Positions 23,739 through 32,955 of a DNA stretch of 64,000 nucleotides are shown piece after piece (within the stretch, counting starts at the first letter, position 1; each line of letters opens with the position of its first letter). The stretch is from RH-AL1 sp965277355 (GTDB lineage Bacteria; Pseudomonadota; Alphaproteobacteria; Rhizobiales; Beijerinckiaceae), in the NCBI GenBank assembly GCA_965277355.1, contig CBDICN010000001.1, forward strand, positions 744,001-808,000, written 5' to 3'. The position numbers were made by a program, and so were the translations under genes. The notes beneath the pieces are model-generated. The model was not told where the DNA came from and ran no database searches. It was given only the letters and a program-made list of their open reading frames with translations.

Positions 23739-25727
23739 ATGGACATGAAGCGGAGCGCGCTCGCTGCGGCGCTGGCGGGGGTTGTCGGCTACGCCATCAT
23801 CGTCGCCGAGGCCGACCACGCGGCGCGACACACGGTGGAGCGGGTGCTGGCGAGCCATCCCGGCTGGCGTGTCGCCGATGTCGTCGTCGAGCCTTGGTCG
23901 GGTCGGGTGAAACTCCGCGGATTGGACACGAGTTCGGGTGCGACCACCGTATCGATCGGAACGCTCGACCTTCCGCTCCGCCGCGATCGGTTCGGCTTGA
24001 TCGGGTCGGCATTTGCGGCATCGCCGAACAAGACGCCGGCCGCGCCGCCCACGCCCCCGCCGCGACCGGACCTGTCGCCAGTCGCACCCGTCAAGCCGAG
24101 CGATACGGCGGCCGCGGACAACGTCGTGATCACCAGCGGGACGACGACCTATCGGATAAGGCATGTCGGGCTCACCGGTACCAAGCTGACCGACGCCGAT
24201 CTCGCGACGCTGCTCGACGCCAGGAGCGAAACCAACCCGGGCGCCCGTCTGAAAAGCCTAACCGCGGCAGCCGTCGAGATTCCGGAGATCGTCGGCGACG
24301 ACACGACGCCGGGCTCGAGGCGGCACTGGTCAGCGACGAAGATCCTCCTCGCCAACGTCATTTCGGGAAAGGCGGCCGCGGGCAGCGCGAACGGCATCGC
24401 GTTCGCCGTCACGCAAGGCGGCGAGACGGTGGAAGGGACGCTCGGCGCGATGCGGGGCACCGGGCTCGACCTGCCGCAGATCGCCCATCTGCTCGCCTCC
24501 CGAAGCGACAAGGAGCCGGTGCTGCCGGTGGGCGAAACCTTCGGCGTGGAGGCCATCAAGCTCGCCAACGTCGGCAAGGGCACGAGCGTCGCGCTCGCGG
24601 CCCTCAAGGCCACCGCCGTTTCCGCTCGTCCTCTGCGGTCGGACCACGCCGCATCCGGCGAGCCCGATAGTGCAGCCAAGGACCAGCAGACCAAGGACCA
24701 GCCGATCGAGGACCGGCCGACGCTCCTCGAGGACCTGACCCTTTCCTTCGCCGTCGGCACGCTGGACGCCGATGACCTGGCGGCAGCCCACAAGGATGCC
24801 GCGAGCAACAGCAGCTTCGCGGCGAAACGGCTTTTCCTCAAGGATGTCCGCGACGGCCAGGGGACCGGGGGCGTGCGCGAGGCACATCTCGACCAGGAGG
24901 ATCTGCACGCGGCCTTCGGCAGCATCGACTTCGACGATCTTTCCACCGCAAGCCCGACCGGCAAGGGCTCGAGCGTCAAGGGCATGGTCGCCGCCGGCCA
25001 GATTGCCGTCTCGACCCGTCCTCGCCCGGGCGACGCGGACGCGGCGCCGCTCGCCTTCAAGGTCGTGCATCTGGCCGTCGCCGGCGACCTTCCCAACGAT
25101 CTCGCGGTGGCGGTCGATCATCTGACGTTCCAGGCAGGCAACGCGACCGCCACCGCGCGCACGCTGAGCGAGGTGGGGTACCCCAGCCTCGACCTCTCGG
25201 GAGCGCTCGCGGCGCGTTATGACGCAAACGCCAAAACGCTCGCGATCGACAAGCTGTCGGTCACCGGCGCCGACATGGGCACGGCGACGCTGAGCCTTCA
25301 GCTGGCCAATGCCGGCGGAGGTCTCGTGTCGCCCAATGCGGACGTGGCGGAGGCCGCGGCGCTGGCCCTGCTCGTGAAGAGCTGCGATCTTCGGCTCGAC
25401 AACGCCGGCTTCTTCGAGAAGGCGCTGGCGTGGCGGGCGAAGAATGACGCGGTCAGCGTCGCGGACGAGCGGGCGCTCGGCGTCGAGTTCTTCACCCATA
25501 CGCTGCCGGCTTCGATCGGCGGTTCCAACGCCAAGGTGCTGGGCGCCGCCATCGGCAGGTTCATCGCGACGCCGAAGACGCTGCAGGTCACCGCATCCTC
25601 GAAGGACGGACTGGGCGCCGCCGACTTCGGCCTGCTGGCGAGCCCGGACGTGCTGCTCGACCGGCTCGACCTGCATGCGTCGGCCAACGGTCAGCCGGCC
25701 GTCGCTCCGGACGGAAGCACGCCATGA
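23739..25727 (+). CDS. Large exported protein of unknown function, repetitive beta-rich
   Basis: A 662-residue protein with an N-terminal signal-anchor (KRSALAAALAGVVGYAIIV) and then no further membrane segment, so it is probably periplasmic. After a Pro/Thr-rich linker (about residues 94-115) the chain consists of repeating alternating hydrophobic strands with recurring phrases such as LANVISGK, IKLANVGKG, LDLSGALAARYDANAKTLAIDKLSVTGADMGTATLSL. That style resembles YdgA/AsmA-like periplasmic proteins, but I cannot assign a family. It follows erpA by about 100 bp. A role at the envelope is only an inference. Confidence 0.75.
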   Translation: MDMKRSALAAALAGVVGYAIIVAEADHAARHTVERVLASHPGWRVADVVVEPWSGRVKLRGLDTSSGATTVSIGTLDLPLRRDRFGLIGSAFAASPNKTPAAPPTPPPRPDLSPVAPVKPSDTAAADNVVITSGTTTYRIRHVGLTGTKLTDADLATLLDARSETNPGARLKSLTAAAVEIPEIVGDDTTPGSRRHWSATKILLANVISGKAAAGSANGIAFAVTQGGETVEGTLGAMRGTGLDLPQIAHLLASRSDKEPVLPVGETFGVEAIKLANVGKGTSVALAALKATAVSARPLRSDHAASGEPDSAAKDQQTKDQPIEDRPTLLEDLTLSFAVGTLDADDLAAAHKDAASNSSFAAKRLFLKDVRDGQGTGGVREAHLDQEDLHAAFGSIDFDDLSTASPTGKGSSVKGMVAAGQIAVSTRPRPGDADAAPLAFKVVHLAVAGDLPNDLAVAVDHLTFQAGNATATARTLSEVGYPSLDLSGALAARYDANAKTLAIDKLSVTGADMGTATLSLQLANAGGGLVSPNADVAEAAALALLVKSCDLRLDNAGFFEKALAWRAKNDAVSVADERALGVEFFTHTLPASIGGSNAKVLGAAIGRFIATPKTLQVTASSKDGLGAADFGLLASPDVLLDRLDLHASANGQPAVAPDGSTP

Positions 25728-25797
25728 CGGGAGGTGGCGCTGGCCTATGCCCGCCGCGCAACAGCGGCTCGCTTTCTCGCGCCACCGGCAGCTATCT

Positions 25798-25827
25798 TTG
25801 GCTGGCGCAGCTCGTTTGGTGTAGAAT
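25798..25827 (+). promoter_or_regulatory. Putative sigma70-type promoter
   Basis: TTGGCT at 25798-25803 and TAGAAT at 25822-25827 are separated by 18 bp, close to the -35 and -10 consensus, and lie about 43 bp before the ATG of the small secreted protein at 25870. It is a pattern match only. Confidence 0.4.
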
Positions 25828-25869
25828 TGCCGCCAGGCGCGCCACCGGCTGCCCGAACAAGGATCGATC

Positions 25870-26169
25870 ATGCGCTACGCCGCAGCCCTGCTTGGTTTCA
25901 GTGTCGCATTGGCGGCCTACGGCACGGCCGCCGGTGCCATGGGCGTGCTGCCGAACGGGGCGCGTGCGGCGGCGACCGCGCCGCTCGTTCGCGTCGAATA
26001 TTACTGCAGTCCCGGCTTCGAGGCGACCGTCGGCGGACGCTGCGTCGCGACCGCGTCGGCGGACCAGGTCGACCTCTACCTGAACGAGCCCGCCGGCGAC
26101 GGCTACGACGAACCGGTGCCGCTGCGACGGCATCACCGCCATCGCAAAGGCCTCCACGCCCGCTACTGA
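25870..26169 (+). CDS. Small secreted hypothetical protein
   Basis: A 99-residue protein with a clear signal peptide (RYAAALLGFSVALAAYGTAAGA) and a short mature part holding two cysteines (YYCSPGF and GRCVAT), likely forming a disulfide, and a basic His/Arg-rich tail (RRHHRHRKGLH). Small proteins of this style, with one cysteine pair and a basic tail, are common in Hyphomicrobiales but of unknown function. A plausible promoter precedes it. It lies 37 bp before nadK, so the two could share a transcript. Confidence 0.65.
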   Translation: MRYAAALLGFSVALAAYGTAAGAMGVLPNGARAAATAPLVRVEYYCSPGFEATVGGRCVATASADQVDLYLNEPAGDGYDEPVPLRRHHRHRKGLHARY

Positions 26170-26206
26170 TCGAGCCGCCGCGCTTGCCTTTCCGGCCCGA
26201 GAAGCT

Positions 26207-27028
26207 ATGAGCGGAAAGGCCGAGGTCGCAAGGGTTTCCCGGATGCTCGCACGCGACGGACATCGCTTCGAGAGGATCGCGTTCCTGTCCTCGGGGTCGC
26301 CGGAGGCGGACGTGACGCGGGACGCGCTTGCGCTGCGCTACGGCAACGCGTCCGAGGCGGAGGCCGACGTCGTCGTGGCGCTCGGCGGCGACGGCCTGAT
26401 GCTGCAGACCCTGCATCGTTTCATGGAGATGAAGACCCCGATCTTCGGGATGAACCGCGGATCGGTCGGCTTCCTGATGAACGAGTTCCAGGAGGTCGAC
26501 CTCCTGCAGCGTCTCCAGGACGCGCAACCCTCGATCATCCACCCGCTGATCATGAGCGCCAGCTCGGCCTCGGGCGAGATCTCCGAGGGGCGCGCCATCA
26601 ACGAGGTGTTCCTTTCGCGTCAGACGTACCAGGCCGCCAAGCTCAACATCTCGATCGATGGCCAGGAGCGACTGTCGGAACTGATCGCGGACGGCGTGAT
26701 GGTGGCGACGCCGGCCGGCTCGACGGCCTACAATCTGTCCGTCGGCGGCCCGATCCTGCCGCTCAACACGTCGCTGATGGCGCTGACCCCGATCTCGGCC
26801 TTCCGCCCTCGGCGCTGGCACGGCGCGCTGCTGCGCGACACCGCCCGTGTCTCGATCGACGTGCTGGAACCGCTCAAGCGGCCGGTCTCCGCTGTCGCCG
26901 ACCACTTCGAGGTCCGCGATGTCGTCCACGTCGAGATCGCGATGGATCACGCCACCGGTCTCGTCCTGCTCCACGACACCGGCCAGTCGCTCGACGAGCG
27001 CATCCTGCGCGAACAGTTTGGATACTAG
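26207..27028 (+). CDS. nadK: NAD kinase
   Basis: A 273-residue enzyme that phosphorylates NAD to NADP. The diagnostic GGDG lies in VVVALGGDGLMLQTLH, followed by FGMNRGSVGFLMNE and the second conserved region LIADGVMVATPAGSTAYNLSVGGPILP. The start is uncertain: the ATG used adds about 16 residues before the family's usual RFERIAFLSSGS; an internal ATG twelve codons later is another candidate. The NUDIX gene begins within 30 bp of its stop, implying co-transcription. Confidence 0.95.
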   Translation: MSGKAEVARVSRMLARDGHRFERIAFLSSGSPEADVTRDALALRYGNASEAEADVVVALGGDGLMLQTLHRFMEMKTPIFGMNRGSVGFLMNEFQEVDLLQRLQDAQPSIIHPLIMSASSASGEISEGRAINEVFLSRQTYQAAKLNISIDGQERLSELIADGVMVATPAGSTAYNLSVGGPILPLNTSLMALTPISAFRPRRWHGALLRDTARVSIDVLEPLKRPVSAVADHFEVRDVVHVEIAMDHATGLVLLHDTGQSLDERILREQFGY

Positions 27029-27053
27029 AGCCTTGCCAGACACGCCCGCCGAC

Positions 27054-27635
27054 ATGACCGAGAAGACCCGGATCGTCAGCCGCAAAACCCTGTCGAAGGG
27101 CTTCTCGCATGTCGAGGAGATCGTATTCCGCCGCCGCCGGTCGGACGGCGCCATGCACGATCTCACCCGCGAGATCCTCGATCCCGGCGACGGCGCGGCG
27201 ATCCTGCCCTACGACCGTTCGCGCGGCACGATCATCCTGATTCGCCAGTTCCGCGGCGTCGCCTTCCTCAAGCAGGACTTCGAAGGTCTGATCGAGACGT
27301 GTGCCGGCAAGCTCGAGGGCGTCGATCCCGTGACGCGCATCATCAAGGAGACGGAGGAAGAGACCGGCCTCCGTTTGGCCGAAGAGCCGCGCTTGGTGTT
27401 CGAGGGCTATTCCTCGCCGGGCAGCTTGGCCGAGCGCCTGTTCTACTTCGTGGCGCCTTATACGGCGGCCGACCGGATCTCCAAAGGCGGCGGCCTCGTC
27501 GCGGAAGGCGAGGACATCGAGGTGCTCGAGATGACCCTCGACGACGGCATCGCGATGGTCGAGCGCGGCGCGATCACCGATCTGAAGACGATCGCCCTGT
27601 TGTATTATGCGCGCGCCACAGGCTTGATGGAATAG
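27054..27635 (+). CDS. NUDIX hydrolase, GDP-mannose/ADP-ribose pyrophosphatase (NudK) type
   Basis: A 193-residue NUDIX enzyme. The NUDIX box reads GKLEGVDPVTRIIKETEEETGL, with the REx2EE core present as KETEEE; upstream ILPYDRSRGTIILIRQFR and downstream YSSPGSLAERLFYFVAPY are typical of nucleoside-diphosphate-sugar pyrophosphatases of the NudK group. It lies directly after nadK. An alternative TTG start at 27033 would add seven residues; neither start has a strong ribosome-binding site, as expected if translation is coupled to nadK. The true substrate cannot be fixed from the box alone. Confidence 0.88.
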   Translation: MTEKTRIVSRKTLSKGFSHVEEIVFRRRRSDGAMHDLTREILDPGDGAAILPYDRSRGTIILIRQFRGVAFLKQDFEGLIETCAGKLEGVDPVTRIIKETEEETGLRLAEEPRLVFEGYSSPGSLAERLFYFVAPYTAADRISKGGGLVAEGEDIEVLEMTLDDGIAMVERGAITDLKTIALLYYARATGLME

Positions 27636-27776
27636 CTCCAAGCCATTGCGCGTCGTCCGTTACGGTCCGTGTCGTCGGCCGGGGCGGCGGCGCCGGCGCG
27701 CCGCGATACGAGCCGCGTCGCGGCTTCTCCATGAGACTGATCAAGCACGTGGGGCTGACCGAGAGGCTCTGAGCGG

Positions 27777-29066
27777 TCAGGCGGCGCAGAGCTCGGCCTC
27801 GATGGCCTTGAGGTCGATCGAGAGCAGGCGCGGCTCGCGCCTTACCAGGCGCGGCTCGCGGCCGTGCATCGTCGGCAGCCGGTAATCGTCCTCGTCGAGA
27901 TCCTGCAGCATGAGCGGCGCCTCCATCGTCGGCACCGGCTCCGACGAGCCGATCTGGGGGTTGGCGCGAGCCTCGCCGCGGGCCGCCTCGCTTTCGAAAC
28001 GACGCAGCAGAACCATCAGCTTGTCGAGCGTGCCGTCGTTGATCGCCTCGCAGCCCGTCAGCACGCGCTCGACAACGAGGCTCGACAAAGCGGCGCTGCG
28101 CGCCATCGTCCAGTCGGCTTCGCGGACCGCCGCAAGAGCGATGCGTATGGCCGGCAGCAGGTCCTGCGGCAGCCCCGCTTTGCGGTAGAGCGCCGTAAAA
28201 CCCGAGCGGCTTGGGCGCAGCACGAGGGCGTCGACCCGCGCCATCGTGACACCCGAAAGTTCGCCGAGCACCGCCTTGAAGAGATCGACCTTGCCGCTGA
28301 GGATGGCGCGGAACGTGAAGCTCACCGTGAGGTAGCCGCTCCGACGGAGATGGGCGATGAGATCGTCGCGCTCGCACGTCATCCGTTCGTAGATGGCGAC
28401 GATCGCCTGGTCGCGGACGTCCTGTGCCACGCGCTTCGTGCGTTCGCTCGTCAGCGCGTCCCGCTCGGTCAAAAAGGCGGCGAGGGTCGTGGCGACGGCG
28501 TCGACGAGATCGACGCGGACGCAGGCCGGCAGGTTGGGACGGTTGAGCAGAGCCCGGCGCAGGGCCGCGTGGTCTTGATGGCGCCGGATCATGCGGCGGA
28601 TGGCGAGGGTCGGAATCGCCGCGGTCATATTGGCGGCCAGGGCGACCAGCGCCTCCGGGACGGCGATCTCGGCGAGAGCGGTGGCGACAGCGGCCGACAG
28701 CGACGTCCGCGACGCGATCGCCGCCTGGGTGATCGCATCCCCGGTGGTCGCACAATCGATCAGCTCGGCGTCGCTGAGGAGCGGCGAACGATGCAGCACG
28801 ATCGCGGCGATCGAGGATTGGTCGTCGGCGAGCGCGAGCACCAGATGATGCGGCGCCTCGCGCGACGAGGCGAACGTCTCGGCAAGCGCGCGTCGCACGA
28901 GCGGCGATGGATCGTCGAGGAAGCCGGTCAGCAACCGCAACGCGTCGCGCCGCTTGGCGTCGTCGAAGTGCGAGAACAGGTAGGCGCGGGCGAGAGCGGC
29001 GGCGGCATCCGCGCGACCGACGGGTGGCGCGATCTGGGTCCATGCTCGGAAGTTGCTAAGAATCAT
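27777..29066 (-). CDS. DUF2336 domain protein
   Basis: A 429-residue, soluble, mostly helical protein with HEAT-like repeats in its N-terminal half (LLTGFLDDPSPLVRRALAETFA, LADDQSSIAAIVLHRSPLL and further copies). This is the DUF2336 pattern, common in Hyphomicrobiales and other alphaproteobacteria. No catalytic motif is evident and no function is established; a scaffold or regulatory role is plausible from the repeats. The tail is Arg/Glu-rich. It is convergent with the NUDIX gene and separated from the flavin reductase gene by about 90 bp. Confidence 0.85.
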   Translation of the reverse strand: MILSNFRAWTQIAPPVGRADAAAALARAYLFSHFDDAKRRDALRLLTGFLDDPSPLVRRALAETFASSREAPHHLVLALADDQSSIAAIVLHRSPLLSDAELIDCATTGDAITQAAIASRTSLSAAVATALAEIAVPEALVALAANMTAAIPTLAIRRMIRRHQDHAALRRALLNRPNLPACVRVDLVDAVATTLAAFLTERDALTSERTKRVAQDVRDQAIVAIYERMTCERDDLIAHLRRSGYLTVSFTFRAILSGKVDLFKAVLGELSGVTMARVDALVLRPSRSGFTALYRKAGLPQDLLPAIRIALAAVREADWTMARSAALSSLVVERVLTGCEAINDGTLDKLMVLLRRFESEAARGEARANPQIGSSEPVPTMEAPLMLQDLDEDDYRLPTMHGREPRLVRREPRLLSIDLKAIEAELCAA

Positions 29067-29154
29067 GGAACGACCGCGCTCGAAAAGCTTCGATGCGCCA
29101 AGTGTCGCCGAACATGGTAAAGAGAGCTTTAACCGTGAGGCAAAGTAAACCGAT

Positions 29155-29763
29155 CTATTCCTTCGGCCGGTCCATCTGGAAGACTCTGTCGGCGACGACA
29201 TAGTCTTTGTAGCCGCAACGCGCGATCGGCTGCATCGCGGCCATGTCGAGGATGCCGTTCTCGATGAAGCGCTCGTCGAGGTGTACGCCGACGACTTCTC
29301 CGAGCACCAGCCAGTAGTCGAGGGCGGTGCCGTGCCGGTCGGCGAGGCGCTTGACCTCGATGAGCTTGCATTCGAGCGCGGCCGGACTCTCGGCCACACG
29401 CGGCGGCGCGACGAAGCGCGAGGGCGCCATCCGCAAGCCGGCGTAGTCAGGCTCGCTCTCGCCTCGTTGCAGCGGCGCGGAGGTCTTATTCACGCCTTCG
29501 CGAAGCTCGTAGGTCGGCATGTTCCAGACGAACTCGGCCGTTTCCTCGATGAAGGCGACCGAATCCTTGTAACCTTGCGACGAGAAGGCGATGATCGGGG
29601 GCCGGTCGGCGAAGGCATTGAAGAACGAGTATGGCGCCAGGTTCACCGCGCCCGAACGCGAGCGCGTGGTCACCCAGCCGATGGGGCGCGGCGCGATGAT
29701 CGCCTTGAAAGGATCGTGCGGCAGCACAGACTTGTCGCGGGCGTTCGGCTCGTAGAACAGCAT
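29155..29763 (-). CDS. Flavin reductase-like / FMN-binding split-barrel protein
   Basis: A 202-residue protein of the flavin reductase-like family. Family landmarks are APRPIGWVTTRSRSGAVNLAPYSFFNAFADRPPIIAFSS near residues 24-64 and FVWNMPTYELREGVNKTSA further on. Members bind FMN and either supply reduced flavin to monooxygenases or act as small oxidoreductases. Its ATG lies three bases after the stop of the nitroreductase gene, so the two flavoenzymes form an operon. The partner substrate is unknown. Confidence 0.9.
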   Translation of the reverse strand: MLFYEPNARDKSVLPHDPFKAIIAPRPIGWVTTRSRSGAVNLAPYSFFNAFADRPPIIAFSSQGYKDSVAFIEETAEFVWNMPTYELREGVNKTSAPLQRGESEPDYAGLRMAPSRFVAPPRVAESPAALECKLIEVKRLADRHGTALDYWLVLGEVVGVHLDERFIENGILDMAAMQPIARCGYKDYVVADRVFQMDRPKE

Positions 29764-29765
29764 GG

Positions 29766-30332
29766 TCAGCCTTGGAACATCGTGACGATGTCCGCGAGGG
29801 CGGGCCGCGGCCGGTCCTCCCGCGGCGCCGACGCCGTGCCGATATGGACGAAGCCCGCCATCTTCTCGTGCGGCGCGAGACCGAAGCGCTCCAGCACCGC
29901 GCGGTCATAGGCGTACCACTCGGTGAGCCACGAGGTGGCGTAGCCCAGGGCGTTGGCCGCGACGACGAGGGTCATGCAGACCGCTCCGGCGGAGAGCACC
30001 TGCTCCCATTCCGGGATCTTGCCATGCGGCGCGGCGCGCGAGACGACGCCGACAACCACCGGCGCGATGAAGCGCTTGCGCTCCATCTCCGCCCGCTGCG
30101 GATCGACGGTTGGGTTGGCGGCGGCGAACGCCTTGGCCACGAGCGCGCCGGCGCGCTCGCGCGCCTCTCCGCGGAAGACGAGGAAGCGCCAAGGCGAGAG
30201 CTTACCGTGATCGGGGACCCGCGAGGCGACGGTCAGCAGCGCGTCCAATTCGTCCGGCGCCGGCCCGGGCGCCTTCAGGAACGGCACCGGGGCGGAACGG
30301 CGCGTGGACAGAAGGGCGACGGTTTCGTTCAT
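29766..30332 (-). CDS. Nitroreductase family protein
   Basis: A 188-residue FMN-dependent oxidoreductase. The N-terminal LLSTRRSAPVPFLKAPGPAPDEL and RVPDHGKLSPWRFLV segments give the FMN-phosphate-binding signature of the YdjA-like nitroreductase subgroup, and GAVCMTLVVAANALGYATSWLTEW is the conserved core. It reduces nitro or quinone compounds with NAD(P)H. A GTG five codons upstream of the chosen ATG is a possible alternative start. It forms a tight pair with the downstream flavin reductase-like gene. Confidence 0.9.
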   Translation of the reverse strand: MNETVALLSTRRSAPVPFLKAPGPAPDELDALLTVASRVPDHGKLSPWRFLVFRGEARERAGALVAKAFAAANPTVDPQRAEMERKRFIAPVVVGVVSRAAPHGKIPEWEQVLSAGAVCMTLVVAANALGYATSWLTEWYAYDRAVLERFGLAPHEKMAGFVHIGTASAPREDRPRPALADIVTMFQG

Positions 30333-30513
30333 GAAGAATTCAAGCACTCTCGTCTAAGGGGGCGGGCGCCGGTCGTCCTGTGAGCGGGGCGGACGAAGGC
30401 TCGCGCATCGCGACTTCGCCACAACAAGCCTGTAGCGCGAGCTTTGGTTCACCACCGGCCGGTCGAGGAGATGAAGCTTTGAGACGTTCCAAGCCGGTTG
30501 GGGCGTCTCGTCC

Positions 30514-32955
30514 ATGAGCTTGTCGGATACGACGAAGATCGCCTTCGTGCCGCGGCTCGCCGAAGGGTCGCTTGAAACGGCGATCGCGCGCGCCCCCGCC
30601 TGGTCCCCGCGGGTCTTCGCCCTGACCGCCGCCGCGCTGCTGGCGACCGCCGCCGTCGGATTTTCGCTCTGGCGGATCGACGATGCGGTCGTGCCGTGGG
30701 ATTCGAAGAACCACTTCTACGCGATGTTCCGTTTCCTCGGCGAGGCCTTGCGCGATGGCACGCTGCCGCTGTGGAACCCGTACCATTTCGGCGGCTATCC
30801 CGCCGTGGCCGATCCGCAATCGCTTCTTTTCACGCCGACCATGCTCCTCTTCGCGGCGATCGCGCCCGCGGCCTCGATGGCGGTCTTCGACGCCGTGATC
30901 TTCGCGCATCTCGTGCTCGGCGGCATCGGCATGCTCGGCCTCGCGCGACGCTGGCGGTGGAGCCCCGCCGCGGGGCTGCTGGCGGGCCTCATCTTCATGC
31001 TGGGCGGCGCCGCCTCGTCCCGGCTGCAGCACACCGGCATGATCATCTCCTACGCTTGGTTTCCGTTGGCGCTGTGGAGCCTGCAGGCGGCGTTGGATCG
31101 GTGTTCGCTTGGCCTCGCCGTCCTGGCCGGTGTCCTCGCGACGCTGATGGCGCTCGGCCGCGATCAGGTCGCCTATCTGTTCTGCCTCGTCCTGGTCGGC
31201 GAGGTCGTGCGCACCCTCGTGCAGGCCGACAACAAGCGGGCGTTCCTGCGCGACCGTCTGCCGGTGCTCGCCTGCGCCGGCGCGGTGACGCTCGGCCTCA
31301 TGATCGTGCCGGTCCTTCTCACGATGCAATTTCTCCATGGCTCCAACCGGCCCGGGATCACCTACGGCATCGCGCTCGAAGGCTCGCTCGATCCGGTCAA
31401 CCTGATGACCCTGTTCGCGCCGAACGTGTTCGGTTCGCTCGATCGCATCCTCGACTACTGGGGTCCCGGCGCGGCGACGGCGGCCGGCAACGACTGGACG
31501 GACCGTACGATCGACTATCTCTTCGTCGGCACCTTGCCGATCGTCCTCATCGTGTGGCACGGCCTCGCGGGGGGCCGTCTGGCGGCGCGCGGCGCACGCG
31601 CGGTCCTCGTTCTCGGCGCGACGGCGCTGCTCTACGCCTTCGGTCGTCACACGCCGGCGTTCGGCGTGGTGTTCGACTGGTTTCCCGGCGTCAGGCTTTA
31701 TCGCCGTCCGGCCGATGCCGCGTTCGTCCTGAACGTCGCTCTCGCGTTCGGCTCCGGCTATCTCTTGCAACGGCACATCGCGGAAGGCCTGCCGCGTTTC
31801 GCCGTCGCCCGCGGCAGCCGATGGCTCACAACGGGCGCGACCATCGCCGGCCTCGCCGTCCTGGTCGGCTCCGGACTGGCCTTCGCGCGCGATGCCGGCG
31901 ATCTGTGGCGGTCGATCGAGGCGCTGGCGCTCGCATCGGGCTTCATCGCCGCCGTGGTGATCGTCCTGCTCGTGTTCAGGGAAACCTCCCAACGCGGCCC
32001 GATCGCGCTCGCGCTCGTCGCGGCGACGGCGGCCCAGCTCGGCTGGCGCAACTGCGCCTCCGCCCTGAACGCCGAGCCGACCTCGACCTACGACGCCTTC
32101 GGCCATCTCTACCCGGACGAGGCACGGGGGTTGGCGGTCCTACGCGCCGAGCTGGCGCGTCGCGAGGCGGCTGGCGAGCATCCGCGAGTCGAGATCCTCG
32201 GTCTCGGCGGCTCGTGGCAGAACGCCTCCATGGTCTTCAAGCTGCCCGATACGCTCGGCTACAATCCGCTGCGCATCGCTGCCTACGAGCGGGCGGTCGG
32301 CGTCGCCGAGAGCTCCAACGACCCCGAGCTCCGCACCTTCCCGGAGACCTTCAGAGGCTACAACTCGCGTCTCGCCGGCCTGCTCGGGCTCGACTACCTC
32401 CTGCTCGACCGGCCGATCGCCGATCTGCCCCGTCATTTCCCGCGGCCGCGGGCCACGCTTCTCTACTCGGGCGTCGAGTTCTTCCTGTATCGGCTCGACA
32501 ACCACAGCGCGCCGCGAGCCTATGTCGCGACGACGATCCATTTGGTCGACAGCGACCGTGCGATCGACGAGGGCAGCATGCCGCTCTTCGACATCGCGAA
32601 AGAGGCGCTTGTCGACAGCAAGGATCGTGCGGCCATTGTCAGCGCGGTTCCCGACGCGCCCCTCCCGACGGCTGCGGCGGCGTCGCAAGCCTCGATCACC
32701 CGCTACGACGACAATGCCGTCAGTCTCTCGGTCGATGCCGCGAAAGCCGGCGTGCTGGTCCTCCACGACCTGTACTATCCGGGCTGGACGGCGACGGTGG
32801 ACGGAGCCGCGGTCCCGGTCCTGCGCACGAACCTGATCTTTCGCGGCGTCGCGGTTCGTGCCGGCCATCACACCGTCGAATTCTCCTTTCATCCCTTCTC
32901 CGGGCAGAACCTACTGGCCGCCTTGGACTGCCTTCTGCCACTTGGACACCAATGA
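30514..32955 (+). CDS. YfhO-like multi-span membrane glycosyltransferase (GT-C type)
   Basis: An 813-residue protein with about a dozen membrane segments in its first 500 residues and a soluble C-terminal domain. The first external loop contains WDSKNHFYAMFRFLGEALRDG then PLWNPYHFGGYPAVADPQS, the acidic loop pattern seen in GT-C lipid-linked sugar transferases, and the end (LVLHDLYYPGWTATVDG...VPVLRTNLIFRGVAVRAGHHTVEFSF) is the classic YfhO C-terminal domain. It probably transfers a sugar from a polyprenyl carrier to an envelope polymer. Its stop overlaps the next gene's start as ATGA. Confidence 0.85.
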   Translation: MSLSDTTKIAFVPRLAEGSLETAIARAPAWSPRVFALTAAALLATAAVGFSLWRIDDAVVPWDSKNHFYAMFRFLGEALRDGTLPLWNPYHFGGYPAVADPQSLLFTPTMLLFAAIAPAASMAVFDAVIFAHLVLGGIGMLGLARRWRWSPAAGLLAGLIFMLGGAASSRLQHTGMIISYAWFPLALWSLQAALDRCSLGLAVLAGVLATLMALGRDQVAYLFCLVLVGEVVRTLVQADNKRAFLRDRLPVLACAGAVTLGLMIVPVLLTMQFLHGSNRPGITYGIALEGSLDPVNLMTLFAPNVFGSLDRILDYWGPGAATAAGNDWTDRTIDYLFVGTLPIVLIVWHGLAGGRLAARGARAVLVLGATALLYAFGRHTPAFGVVFDWFPGVRLYRRPADAAFVLNVALAFGSGYLLQRHIAEGLPRFAVARGSRWLTTGATIAGLAVLVGSGLAFARDAGDLWRSIEALALASGFIAAVVIVLLVFRETSQRGPIALALVAATAAQLGWRNCASALNAEPTSTYDAFGHLYPDEARGLAVLRAELARREAAGEHPRVEILGLGGSWQNASMVFKLPDTLGYNPLRIAAYERAVGVAESSNDPELRTFPETFRGYNSRLAGLLGLDYLLLDRPIADLPRHFPRPRATLLYSGVEFFLYRLDNHSAPRAYVATTIHLVDSDRAIDEGSMPLFDIAKEALVDSKDRAAIVSAVPDAPLPTAAAASQASITRYDDNAVSLSVDAAKAGVLVLHDLYYPGWTATVDGAAVPVLRTNLIFRGVAVRAGHHTVEFSFHPFSGQNLLAALDCLLPLGHQ

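Noticed and set aside
30696..32951. A very long alternative plus-strand reading frame overlapping the YfhO-like gene
   Set aside because: It has no domain and arginine-rich GC-codon composition, as expected for a shadow frame of a high-GC gene; only its last 338 codons from 32952 form a real gene.
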